DNA of 64,000 nucleotides from Rhizophagus irregularis (Eukaryota; Glomeromycota; Glomeromycetes; Glomerales; Glomeraceae): positions 2,294,001-2,358,000 of the forward strand of contig NC_089454.1 in NCBI RefSeq assembly GCF_026210795.1, read 5' to 3'. Under the pieces are notes generated by a model. It was not told the DNA's origin and ran no database searches. It was given only the letters and a program-made list of their open reading frames with translations. Within the stretch, counting starts at the first letter, position 1, and each line of letters opens with the position of its first letter. Shown in pieces: positions 1 through 10,837 of the stretch. The translations under genes were made by a program, and so were the position numbers.

Positions 1-3000
1 CAATATATATATATATATATTATATTAAGATATATTCACAGCGTTCCTTTTAAGAATAAGAGATTTATTGTATAAATCAAAAATAAAATATAATTTACGT
101 CAACTATGCATATTTATTTATTAAGTGATTTTAAATTTTCTTATGTATAATCAAATAACGCGTAACGCGATTTTCCAGTCAACTGCGGGCTATATTGTCA
201 TGACGACTTTTTTTTCCTATGATCATGTGGATCTCATGTGTAAGTATGTAAAAGATTTGTTATTTTCACATACAAAGTAAGTTTATAAAGTATATTGTAC
301 TTTAGGAAGAAAATTGTAAGAACTAGGCCTTCCTTCCTTCCTTCAACAGATCAAACTTATCGGTTTTGTCAAATATTATGAATGAAATAGAAATAATTTT
401 GAAATAGAAATAATTTGAAGAAATGTCTTTTTTCGAAGAAGTGAAAACCAATAGAACTTGAATATCGAAAATGAGAGAATGCGAATATTTAATTCATCAG
501 TTATTGAAAATTGTACAAAAGAAAACAAAGTCGCACTTAATGTGACTCATGATTACCTTTATACTAATTTCTATAATTCTACATACTTCATATTGGTGGT
601 GGTTTTGAATTAGTGATCTTCGAAAGACTACATTTGCGAAACTCAAATTATTAAAAGCATAAAAAACCCATTTCGCTGACAAGAACCACATTTACTCACC
701 ATATAATAATTATTATGTTTGCAATAATATGAATATTTTTGTATTGAAATTATTGTGAAGCACGCGGTTGATTTTTCACTTTAGGTAAAGTTATTAGCAG
801 TTGTGAAATTACTTAGATATTGATTTGCTTTAATATTTATGGAGTAATTAGCATTTTTTACAATAGTGTATTTAACTCTAAATATTATTCAAGTTATTTA
901 TTGTAAAAATAATAAAATTATTAATATATTAGGGAAAAAAGTCAAAACTGATATTTTTCTTTTAAGATAAACGGTATAATACATGTGTGAAACAATATTG
1001 CGACCATTGCGTCAATTAAAATTCAGACGCCCACAAAATCACGTGGGAGTGAAAATTTTTTTGTGGTGATACTGGAAATGTCATTAAGCCAATCAATGAT
1101 CATCTATAATGACAAAGTTTTAAAATTTTATTTTCGTAATGTTGTAATAATTGATTTAGAATTTAATATTCGACGGATAGATATCTAAAGTGTAATTTGT
1201 GTATAGCAAATCTATTGATATATATAAATTTTAAGACTAAAACATCAATTTCGCAAAAAATATTTATTCCAAAATTTTTTGTTTCAAACACTTATTTGTA
1301 ACTTTAAATTACAATTTTACTGAAAATTCAAACGGATAACGGATTCCCTACTGTAGATCCCATGACAAAATATTATATCAATATTACCAAAAAAAAAAAC
1401 ATCATATTTATTGAATTTTAGATTAAAAGAAATATAGTCAAATTATCAAGATGTAGTCTGCGCCTTTGTTTATATTTGTGTAACAAAAAATAAATTCGTT
1501 AATATGTACGGTTTCGACTACTGTACCAACTTGGTTTTTAACATTCTAATAATTATCATTTTATGCTTAATTTCCGGATTACACAATTCTAATCTTTGTG
1601 GAACATTCATCGTCAAAAAATTTAAAAAAATGGCGAAATCGCAAATTGTAAATTCTACAATGCAGTTATTAATATAATCAATCATACCCTTGTTTTCTTC
1701 TAATAAATAAACAATAAAAAAAAAATTTTTGGCACCATTTTCTAAAAAAAAATAATAACAGATCTCTTTATACTTACAAAACTTATGCAACAAAAAATTA
1801 AATATTATGTTTTGCAAAATCTTTGTATGGTACAATCATTCTTCTTAACTCTTTCTACATTGTTTATGGAATCTATTGCAATTAGACAAATGGTGGAATA
1901 TTTAATAAGGTAAAAATAAATACAATTTTAATTTTGATCACGTGAACTATTTTACGCATTTTACTTGGTCAAAAAACTGTTAAAAACAAGCGACACTTTA
2001 TATCACCTTGCCGATCATATGTCCGTCACGGCGTCACGTTACTCACGCATAAAAAAATGATGGAATAACTTGGTAAAATATTGGTAAAAATATTACAAAA
2101 ATCCTATTTAAACATATTATTATTATTATAACAAAATATATTAAAATTACATCAATAAAAGTAAGTATATTATATACATGTGATGATATGGGGTCATCGG
2201 ATAAAATTGATAGGCGAAAGTGAATACGCATGGGCGAAACTTGAAACTTTGCATAAATATTCCCTGTATTATATACAATCTATTGTAAAAATAATACAGT
2301 AATTCGTTCCATAATACAGGTTTTTAATTATCGGAGAATTTAATTAATAAGTTGCACCATAAAATTAATAAACAATTTAATATACAAATTGTGCTACAAA
2401 ATTACGAAATTTAATAAATTTTTGCTGCGAAATCGGTTTTTGCAAAAAAATAAATATTGTTAGATGTCAGTTCTTATAAGCTTAAAAATAAGCTATACAT
2501 TAAAAAATGTTTATATTTAATAAAGCAGAAGGTAATTTTAAAGATCAACGTATATGTTAAAATCAATCCAATCAGATGTGAATAGAGTATCGCTTCACAC
2601 TGGCGCATACAATCAGACACAAATAAGGGAAAGCAGATTAACCATATAAAACTAAACTTAAAATTAAGGTGTATATTAAAGGGTAAACATTTTATTTATT
2701 AAATTCTTCACACATGTTCCTATTTTGAATTTAGGTCTAATTACAGGTCTATACTGTATATACATAAATTTCCAAACTAAAAATGTTTAACATATGCTAC
2801 ATATGCTATATATCCTATATATGCTATATGTTCTATATATTCCATATATACTACATGTTCTATATATTCTATATATTCTACATATCGGACATATGCAACA
2901 TATCGAACATGTCAAACATATTCGACATTTGCTACATTGATCGGCATCACGGGTCCAGTTATATCACATGATTGCTGCGCAACATTTTACTGCGTAACAA

Positions 3001-4640
3001 TATCACATTTTTTTGGAATAAACGTTATAAACGTCAATAAATGATCGGCAAAATGATCGGCAAATTCATGATGATATAGAGATGTCCGCCCTGTTTATGA
3101 CTCCGAACTCCAGATTCAAACTTTTATTTTTCTGAGCAAAAAAATTGTTAAATCTGACAAGACTCATACATTCAGGAGCACCAGCATGAGTCCCATGTTG
3201 ATTCGAGTGAACAGAAGTATAAATTATGGATCTCTACTTTAGATAAAACTATAATTATAAAAGATAAGGAAATTGGCAAATTATCCTCTTCACTTTCTCA
3301 ATCTACCTTTTAGAATATAGGTAAAAATAAATATTTTGAACAGTTAGGTCAATTTTTGATATTTTTTTTATAAAAAATTAAATATCTTAATTCAGCAGAC
3401 CGCTGTCGAAAAAAAAAATCACTTAATGTACATTCATGCACCTGCTTGGTTGCGGAAAGTAGCGACACGCATAAGCATCATTTGAGTAGCTATAAATGGT
3501 ATAAATGATAATCATTTTATATTTTTTCAAATACGCGCGTCGGCTGTAACGTTAAAATCATGTTGACTAATTACTTTCAACCTATACTTTATTGCATCAA
3601 TATGAAAAAAAATTCAAATTGTTCTTTAAAACATACCATATTTGTAAAAAATTATAAAGTAAAGTTTTAGAATGATTTAAATCTTAAATTGTCATTATAA
3701 ATATAATTGTTTCTTATTGTGGTTAAAATACACTTATTATTCATTCATTAGGCCATTAGGCTAAATGGAATATCAAAAATCGCTAGTAAATTATAATGCA
3801 AATTCGATTCTTTACTTATTTTCCTGGTTATTCAAAGTAAAATTTCCAAATATAGTTATTCAAAGAAAGATGAAAAACATGTAATTAATTAAATTTGATG
3901 CGTTATAATAAAAATGTGTCACCGATGCAGCTTTGTAAATAAACTAAAGATCATGAAAAATGATATACTTTGATTGAAAGAAAGAACCAACTCTTATGAA
4001 AATTATTTTACGTACCTTGTGTCATTTTGCATTATATAATTAATTTAACCATTTTAAGATTCTAGAAAGAACCGAAGGTAACACGGGTAAGAATAAGTGA
4101 TCTTCGGAACTTTGTAATTTTATTTGAAAATTCACAACTTTGAATAAAAATTTTGATTGGTTGATCAAAAACGAAATTTAAACTACACCAAATAAAAAAT
4201 ATCGTAATGCATTTGATGAAAGTCAAAGATATTGATGATAGCAAGATATGCGATACTTTTGGGACATTTTATAAAAAACCAAATATATACAAAGCCCAAA
4301 TAATGGGGTTAAAAAGTTCACATAAATATTACAAAATTAAAAGTGTAATCTGTCATTCGTTCCACAATTTATTTTAATTTAATAAAGTAATGGAATAGCG
4401 CGTCTTCTTAAAAAGTTCAGATGAGATAGACATATAAAATACTGAATGATATCAAAATCAATTGATTATAAGCTTTTCGTTAAAATGGCGTATATTATCA
4501 ATGGGTTATTACAATGCAGAAATATCATTTTACATCACCTCTTAAATTGTTTATTTCTTATCTACGTGTAAATCGGTTCAATATACAGTATTATAGTATA
4601 ATAGAACCATTTATCTCCTATTCATTTTTTTTACATCATA
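1..4640. other. AT-rich intergenic region, no gene seen
   Basis: No ORF in this stretch has recognisable domain content; those present are short and of AT-biased composition. It opens with an (AT)n run at the window edge. It contains a minisatellite near 2780-2940 and, from about 3540, a block that recurs before the second HMG gene (about 7540 onward). Confidence 0.6.
2780..2945. repeat. Degenerate CATATGCTA/TATATTCTA minisatellite
   Basis: About 160 bp of imperfect 9-10 bp units built from CATATG, CTATATAT and TTCTATATA words. Read in frame it gives a low-complexity Tyr/Ile/Cys peptide, so the ORF spanning it reflects the repeat rather than a gene. Confidence 0.7.
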
Positions 4641-4647
4641 AGCATAA

Positions 4648-4684
4648 TCGGAATTTAATTCCGAAACTTAAAAGTGTATATAAA
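4648..4684 (+). promoter_or_regulatory. Palindrome plus TATA box upstream of HMG gene 1
   Basis: A near-perfect palindrome TCGGAATTTAATTCCGA lies at 4648-4664 and TATATAAA at 4677-4684, about 70 bp before the ATG at 4755. The same arrangement precedes the other two HMG genes (8677 and 13684), so it is probably their shared core promoter and binding site. The factor is unknown. Confidence 0.7.
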
Positions 4685-4697
4685 TATTCCTTCCATC

Positions 4698-4745
4698 ATG
4701 CTTAAATTACCCTCGTTTTTTTGTAAAAAAAAATCATCACTATAA
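4698..4745 (+). promoter_or_regulatory. Possible upstream ORF of HMG gene 1
   Basis: A 15-codon ORF (MLKLPSFFCKKKSSL) starts 21 bp after the TATA box and stops 9 bp before the HMG start codon. HMG gene 2 carries a near-identical ORF at 8727-8771; HMG gene 3 lacks its ATG. Whether it is translated depends on the transcription start, which could lie downstream of this ATG. Confidence 0.35.
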
Positions 4746-4754
4746 TATTTAAAT

Positions 4755-5186
4755 ATGACCGCTAACGAAATTCCACTCATCAACGTACCTTATCCACCGG
4801 AATTGACTGTCGAAGAGATTTTAAGCCGTAGATCCGAGGATAAACTACGATCGAAAGCTCCAAATCAGTTTTTAATTTATAGGTTAGCGTACATAAAAGA
4901 ACTCAGAAAAATGATCGGTGAAAACATCTCTATGACCAAAATATCGCGCCAGATAAGTTCTTCTTGGGCTAGAGAACCTCCTGAGATAAAGCAAGCTTAT
5001 AAAAATCTCTCTGGCCTAGCAGAAAATCGGTTGAAGGAAATAAGACAAAATAATTCATTAGTAATTATACATGAAAATTTTTCCTCACCACTACCACCAC
5101 CAATCAATAATAATATAATTGATGAGCCGACCTTCTTCTATCCTTATTCCGAATATTATTATAATAATTATTATTATTTTTATTAA
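4755..5186 (+). CDS. MATA_HMG-box protein, copy 1
   Basis: Single-exon gene for 143 residues. After a conserved N-terminus (NEIPLINVPYPPELTVEEIL), residues 26-98 form a MATA-type HMG box: APNQF.IYR opens helix 1, the second helix holds SMTKIS..ISSSW, and the EPPEIKQAYKNL motif leads into helix 3. Such boxes bind DNA and bend the minor groove. MATA_HMG genes are greatly expanded in arbuscular mycorrhizal fungi, and most copies are not proven mating-type genes. The C-terminus has a short proline run and then a Tyr/Asn-rich tail ending YYYFY. It is close to copies 2 and 3, and the shared promoter palindrome suggests common control. The ATG follows an A-rich leader, TTTAAAT. Confidence 0.9.
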   Translation: MTANEIPLINVPYPPELTVEEILSRRSEDKLRSKAPNQFLIYRLAYIKELRKMIGENISMTKISRQISSSWAREPPEIKQAYKNLSGLAENRLKEIRQNNSLVIIHENFSSPLPPPINNNIIDEPTFFYPYSEYYYNNYYYFY

Positions 5187-5279
5187 TTATGTTTCCTTTT
5201 TTCAATTCGATTATTATCATAACTTTTATTTAAATTTTTTCGTCTGCCGTTTTAGTAAATAAACATTTTTTACCTTTTT

Positions 5280-5575
5280 CATTTATTCGATATCGTTGAT
5301 GAGCTGGAATTCCTTATTCTTTTTTCGACAAATATGCAATTATTCCGTTTTAATATTTTACTTTTTCGTTATTATTGATGAGTTGGATTTCTTTCGATTA
5401 ATATCCCTGTTTCGCTTATTTGATGATATTAGACATTCCTTTCTTTTCTTTCGATTAATATCCCGGTTTAATATTTAATATTATAGTATCCCGGCCTAAT
5501 ACTCTTCTTTTTTCGCCTATTTGATAATATTAGTCATTCCTTTCTTTTCTTTCGACTAATACCCCGGTTTTATAT
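5280..5575. repeat. Tandem repeats downstream of HMG gene 1
   Basis: Two copies of a segment of about 60 bp (TTTCGCTTATTTGATGATAT... and TTTCGCCTATTTGATAATAT...) lie at 5410-5470 and 5511-5570. A shorter related GATGAG(C/T)TGGA unit occurs at about 5297 and 5378. This is probably 3' UTR or spacer sequence. Confidence 0.65.
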
Positions 5576-8500
5576 TTAACTTTTTTTCGTAACTAAACTT
5601 TTATGCACTAAGTTTAAATAAGATTAAGTTCAAATTATTAGTTTTTTTTTTCAAAGTACAAAAAAATATATATATATACATACAGCATACAATTTTTTTT
5701 TCGTTTTTTTACATACGTTTTCGACTTTTTTCGTTACCGAAATTTACAGTTAAAATTCATAAACAAATTTTGTGATCAATAATTACTTTTATGAACAATT
5801 AAGAATCCAAATAAAAAAAAAAGCAAAATAAAATGATAAAATAATTTAAGTTTACTAAATACTATTATCTATTTGTTATGTGTATTCAGTGATAGGAAAT
5901 AACTTCAAATTTTCTTAAGTCATAAATCAAAAAAAAAAAAATTACTGTACTTACTATATTGAATATAAATATTTGAGAAGTTTCAGAAGTTGCAAGTTTT
6001 CTGCAGGATGTACAAATATAATTGAGATCTATTGTGGTGAGCGTTAAATCAAGGTGACAAATCAGATTTTGATAAGATCTACATTTCTGTATTACCAAAA
6101 TTCTCTTTTTTTAGAAAATATGTGATGTCAAAATTTTTGATTACAATTTCCTTTTATAGTAATAAAATTTAAATTGTAATACTGTAGTTCTTTCCTTTTA
6201 TAAAATCGATCGAATTCACAATTTTCGGAATTTCAACACCGCCACGTATAGCACACCGTAATCAGTGGTCAGAGTCCAACGTGATTAAAACGTGACTACT
6301 GCGGTCACACTTTTTTTATTTGCTGTTATTTTTTATTTTATCACATGTCTGGGATGTGTTAATGGAAATAAATAGAACGATAAGGAATTGGCGGGAACAA
6401 ACTTCATAAATTATTCATTGTATCAGTTAATTTTTACATTTAAAAGATCAAAGCCTAAACAATTATTTCATCAACATCTATATACGGCCATACTCCTTTC
6501 TTCTATATATATGTCGTACCTTCGTACCAGACCCCAAAAATAAGGTAACTCGAAATTATTATCAGATTTATGAATTTTCGGGTGTACTGTATAAAATATT
6601 TATAAATCACGTGATACCGGATCCCGCGTTTTTGCTGTTTATATTATCTGAGGGACTTTAAACTTTTTTATTGCCTTCCCAAAATTATTTTTTCACATCC
6701 CCTTAAATGTCACCGGTCACGTGGGATACAATTTTGAGTTTCAACGGTAAATTAAATCACTTCGTACCAAATAACTAAAGTCTTTATTTTGATTAGTTTA
6801 ATGAAATTCGTATATTTTCACATCTTTTAAAATAAATGTTAATTTATATTTATGTATTTTTTTTTTTTTGATTGTACAATATAAGAAATATGAGAACTTT
6901 TTAATGCTTAAACTAATTATAAGCACATACTAAAAAATTTCTGCAAAAAAAAATTCCAAATTATTGCAGTAAGAGAAGATTCTCATGGAAAAGTATTATA
7001 TCAATATTACCAAAATCATATTTATTTGATTATTTTATATGGGGGATAAGGTACTTAAAAATGAAATTACTAAATAGTCCGAATCCACTGTGCTTAAAAT
7101 ATAAAAAATACCTTCCTATAAGCTCGAATTTAGAATTATTTTTAATTTTCAAAAAATACTTAATTGGTAAATGTACATATAATCAATAATTATATATTTA
7201 TATTTATAGACGTGATAGTGTCGATCTTATCCGGGTTAGTAATTAAAGTCTCCAATACTAATTTTCGCCCCAGTTCCTATTGGATCCGACATGGAATTAG
7301 CTCGGATTCCATATATTGACGGCAGAAGACATGGGACCGGATGATTATAAATGATTACAAATGATTACAAATCAAAAAATTCCAGTTGTTGGTCAATCGG
7401 ACTCAGTTCATCAGCCAGAATCAAACGCGAAAATTAGTATAGACTTTATAATACAATTTTGATCACGTGACAAAACCTTAATTTCGGCAGTTTCCGTTTC
7501 AATAATGACTAATAAGTTTAATAAGTTAATAGGGCGGCAATTTTTAATACTTTCAACCTATACTTTATTGAATCAATGTAAAAAATTTAAATTGTTCAAA
7601 ACCTTCTATATTCGTAAAAAAAATTATAAATCATAAATTATATAATTATTAATTGTTATTGTAATTATAATTGTATCTTATTATGGTAAAAATTCATTCA
7701 TTATTCATTTTCATTAGGCTGAAATGAATATATTAAGAAAATAATCTTTTTTGTCAACAATCAATAATGAAAAATTTCAAAATTCGTTTCTCCGCGCCAA
7801 TTGTTTTCCTGGTAATTCAAAGTAAAAAATTTCCAAGTCTAATTGTTCAAAGAGAGATGTAAAATTTAAAGATTATTTTATATGAAAACTATATAATTAT
7901 ATATATTACACATATCCTATTATGATAATGAAGAGGAAATATTTCACGTATATTGTGTCATCTTGCATTATTTAATTATTAACCATTTTAAGTTTCTCTT
8001 GAAAGGGTCTCTCCACAATAATCATGTCGACATTGTTCATGCGAACTACTGCAATTTTATCCGAAAAATAATAATGAGATGGTATGGTACAAATTTCAAC
8101 AGGTCTGTCATATGAATAAATTTTGATTGGTTGATCGGAAAACAAGGTTTGAACTACGCCAATGCAAATAAAAAAATATGATTCATATGATAAAATAGTA
8201 AAAGTAAAAAAAAATAAAGTCGAAGATATTGATGATAACAAGATATGTGATATTATTATAACAAAAACAATAATTTATAAGAAACCAAATATATACAAAG
8301 CCCAAATAATGGGGTTAAAGTTCACATAAATATCATAAATTGAAAGTGTAATCCGTTACTCGTTCCACAATTTATTTTAATTTAGTAAATTATACGACTT
8401 AAAAAGTTCAATAAAAATTATTGATAACATTCCATTCGATTGTTACAGTGCAGAATGTGATTTATAAAATTACACCATTGCTTATTTTTTATCTACGTGT

Positions 8501-8676
8501 AAACCGGTTTAATATACTAGTATTATAGTGTAATAGAACCATTTATCTTTTATGTGATAAATTTTTGATGATTCAGTATTTTTATGTACAGTAAAATTAA
8601 AGTACGCAATTACTCAGTCACCATCACTATCGGTTATCAATTTATCAATTCATTTTTTTTTATATCATAAGCATGG
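5576..8676. other. Intergenic region between HMG genes 1 and 2
   Basis: No gene is supported. It contains a TIR element at 7245-7447, a CACGTGATACCGGAT segment near 6605 that recurs at about 29384, and from about 7540 a diverged copy of the block that precedes HMG gene 1. Both copies include a segment reading ATATACAAAGCCCAAATAAT, at about 4286 and 8291. Confidence 0.55.
7245..7447. mobile_element. Short TIR element (MITE-like)
   Basis: Inverted ends: AAAGTCT then ATACTAATTTTCGC at 7245-7268, and the reverse complement GCGAAAATTAGTAT then AGACTTT at 7427-7447. The 14-bp inner arms are perfect; the left arm carries a 3-bp insertion. The interior, richer in GC than its surroundings, has three tandem ATGATTACAA-like units near 7341-7372. 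There is no transposase and no clear target duplication. Confidence 0.55.
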
Positions 8677-8713
8677 TCGGAATTTAATTCCGAAACTTAA
8701 AAATGTATATAAT
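8677..8713 (+). promoter_or_regulatory. Palindrome plus TATA box upstream of HMG gene 2
   Basis: TCGGAATTTAATTCCGA at 8677-8693 is identical to the site of HMG gene 1. TATATAAT follows at 8706-8713, and the start codon is at 8781. Confidence 0.7.
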
Positions 8714-8726
8714 TGACCCTTCCATC

Positions 8727-8771
8727 ATGCTCAAACAACCCTTATTTTTTTGTAAAAAAAAATCACTATAA
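8727..8771 (+). promoter_or_regulatory. Possible upstream ORF of HMG gene 2
   Basis: A 14-codon ORF, MLKQPLFFCKKKSL, stops 9 bp before the HMG start. It matches the uORF of gene 1 in length, position and most residues. Conservation may simply reflect recent duplication. Confidence 0.35.
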
Positions 8772-8780
8772 TTTTTAAAT

Positions 8781-9254
8781 ATGAACGCTAACGAAATTCC
8801 ACTCATCAATGTGCCTTATCCACCGGAATTAACGGTCGAAGAAATCTTAAGCCGTAGATCTGAGGAGAAACTACGGTTAAGAGCACCCAATCAGTTTTTC
8901 ATTTATAGATTGGCGTACATAAAAGAACTCAGAAAAATAATCGGTGAAAACATCTCTATGACCAAAATTTCTCCCCAAATAAGTTCTTCTTGGGCTAGAG
9001 AACCTCCTGAGATAAAGCAAGCTTATAAAAATCTTTCTGACCTAGCAGAAAATCGGTTGAAGGAAATAAGACAAAATAATTCATTAGTAATTATATACGA
9101 TAATAATTCCTCCCAACCACCACCACCTCCTAGTACTAATAATGATATAGTTGATGAATCGAATTTCTTTTATCCTTGTTACTATTACTTCGATTACTAT
9201 TACGATTATTATTATTACTATGATCATTACAATGATTGTTATTATTTTTATTAA
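8781..9254 (+). CDS. MATA_HMG-box protein, copy 2
   Basis: Single exon, 157 residues. The N-terminus and HMG box (residues 26-98) differ from copy 1 by only a few substitutions, including RLRAPNQF for RSKAPNQF and KISPQ for KISRQ. The second half is unordered: a polyproline run near residue 113 and then a tail made almost entirely of Tyr, Asp and Asn, ending CYYFY. It is about 4.0 kb from copy 1 in the same orientation, and the upstream kilobase is duplicated too, so the pair arose by segmental tandem duplication. DNA binding is inferred from the HMG box. The tail may be a by-product of a TTA/TAT microsatellite. Confidence 0.9.
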   Translation: MNANEIPLINVPYPPELTVEEILSRRSEEKLRLRAPNQFFIYRLAYIKELRKIIGENISMTKISPQISSSWAREPPEIKQAYKNLSDLAENRLKEIRQNNSLVIIYDNNSSQPPPPPSTNNDIVDESNFFYPCYYYFDYYYDYYYYYDHYNDCYYFY

Positions 9255-9795
9255 ACTGCTTCGACTATTATAAACTATTATCCCAACTTTTTTTTATTTA
9301 TTTGATATCGATGACGAGCTAGTATTCCTTATCTTATTTTTTTACTTTTATTAAAATTTTTTTAATCGTTTTAATATTTTTACCTATATCGTAACTGACA
9401 TCCCGTATATGCATTTAATATAAACAAGATTTATTAGCTTTTTATAAGTGCAAAATATATACTGTATACAGTATATACAGCATACAAATTATACAAATAT
9501 TTCTTCTACGTTTTTCGCCATTTGATCACAAATAAGATATGAATTTTAACTGTAAATTTTGATTTAAAATAAGCACTTTTAAGAATAATTAAGAATCTAA
9601 ATAAAACAAGTAAAACAAAACGTTAAAGTAATTTAAGTTTACTCAAATACCCTTTTCTATTTGTTATATTTGTTATTTAATTAATTGTATATTCGGTTAT
9701 TACTAATTAAGTAGGAAATGACTTTAAAATTTCCTATAGTATAACACTAAAGAATAATGAGTGGAGTCTGCATGTTACAAGCTCAATTTTATTAA
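9255..9795. other. Spacer 3' of HMG gene 2
   Basis: No gene is seen. The part just after the stop resembles the spacer after HMG gene 1 (GATATCGATGACGAGCT, and a GTATACAGTATATACAGCAT stretch near 9460). Confidence 0.5.
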
Positions 9796-10610
9796 CCTTG
9801 GAGCCAAGGATAAATGAGAAAGGAAGAATGTAGAAAGATAAAGAAGGCGAGAATACAGAAAATGTAGAAAAAGTAAATACGTCGTCTTCAGAAAGAGAGC
9901 TTATGGAAATCAATTTGAACGATGAGAAAGTGTCGGAAGAATTCACAGTTAATAAATGTAGGAAAGGTTTGATTGATGACCGTCAAGTCAGTTTCTATCT
10001 CTATAATGCTGCCGTCTTCGCAAAATACATCAGCAAAGTATGCGATTAAAAAATTTAAAGATCATTAAAAAAGTACGTTATTGATTATCTGTTATAGTCT
10101 CATTTTCGATATCGTATTTATATAATTATTAATTCTCAAAAAATTTTATCCGTTATTTCTGTAAAAACTTCGTAAAAATGAATAAAATGAACCCTTCACG
10201 GATCAATTCACGGAAAATATAAATAATTCGATAAATACTGTGGTATAAGGTAATTAATTCCAGAATTATGAGCCTTTTACGGAAAAAAAGATGGAATATA
10301 AAAAACGGATTGACTTTTTTTTGTGTAGGGTACTATATATAAAGGAATATACGACGCCTAAACTAGTAGAAAAAATTATTAAAGACATGCGCAAGGAAAG
10401 TCAAGCATCGAAAAGTACGTCTTTGGAACAGCGGGTCTCGGATAACAGTAGCTTGATCGTTGACAACTACAAATCTTGAGAAACATGTATCAGAAACGAA
10501 CCGTCAAAAGAAGAGATCACCGGAAGAAATTAAGAGATTCAACGAACTTAATACAAAGTACCAAAACATATACAGGGATTTGATAGCGTAAGAAAGTCAA
10601 ACAAAGGAGG
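9796..10610 (+). pseudogene. Relic of an unknown coding sequence
   Basis: Two fragments read in the + direction. One runs to 10050 and reads ENVEKVNTSSSERELMEIN... to ...AAVFAKYISKVCD. The second starts at 10291 (MEYKKRIDFFLCRVLYIKEY) and ends at 10479. A frame change just before that stop continues as EKHVSETNRQKKRSPEEIKR to about 10595, consistent with one 1-nt shift. The encoded sequence is charged and of normal complexity, unlike the AT-noise ORFs around it. I do not recognise the family; a host repeat-family protein or a transposon-associated ORF are both possible. A hAT-like element sits at its 3' end. Confidence 0.4.
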
Positions 10611-10616
10611 TTATAT

Positions 10617-10829
10617 CAGTGTTGGCACTTGGCCGTTTGGCCGGGGTTGGCCATTTGGCCGTTTGGCCAGTTTGGCCGGCCAAACTGGCCAAAAAAACCT
10701 TTGGCCGCGGCCAAATGCCAATACAGCCTTAATTAAGTATTAGTATTTTGTTATTTGGCCAAAATTTGGCCATTTTGCCCGGTCAAACTGGCCAAAAAAA
10801 ATCTTGGCCGCGGCCAAATGCCAACACTG
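10617..10829. mobile_element. hAT-like MITE rich in TTGGCC repeats
   Basis: The ends are CAGTGTTGGCA and TGCCAACACTG, an 11-bp perfect TIR of hAT style (CAGTG ends). The flanks GGTTATAT and AATTATAT match at 6 of 8 positions, as expected for a decayed 8-bp target duplication. The interior is GC-rich for this window and is dominated by TTGGCC/GGCCAA words in both orientations, so most of the element can fold back on itself. There is no ORF, so it is non-autonomous. Confidence 0.75.
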
Positions 10830-10837
10830 AATTATAT

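Noticed and set aside
2783-2971. Tyr/Ile/Cys-rich ORF
   Set aside because: It is an in-frame reading of the CATATGCTA minisatellite with no other coding evidence.
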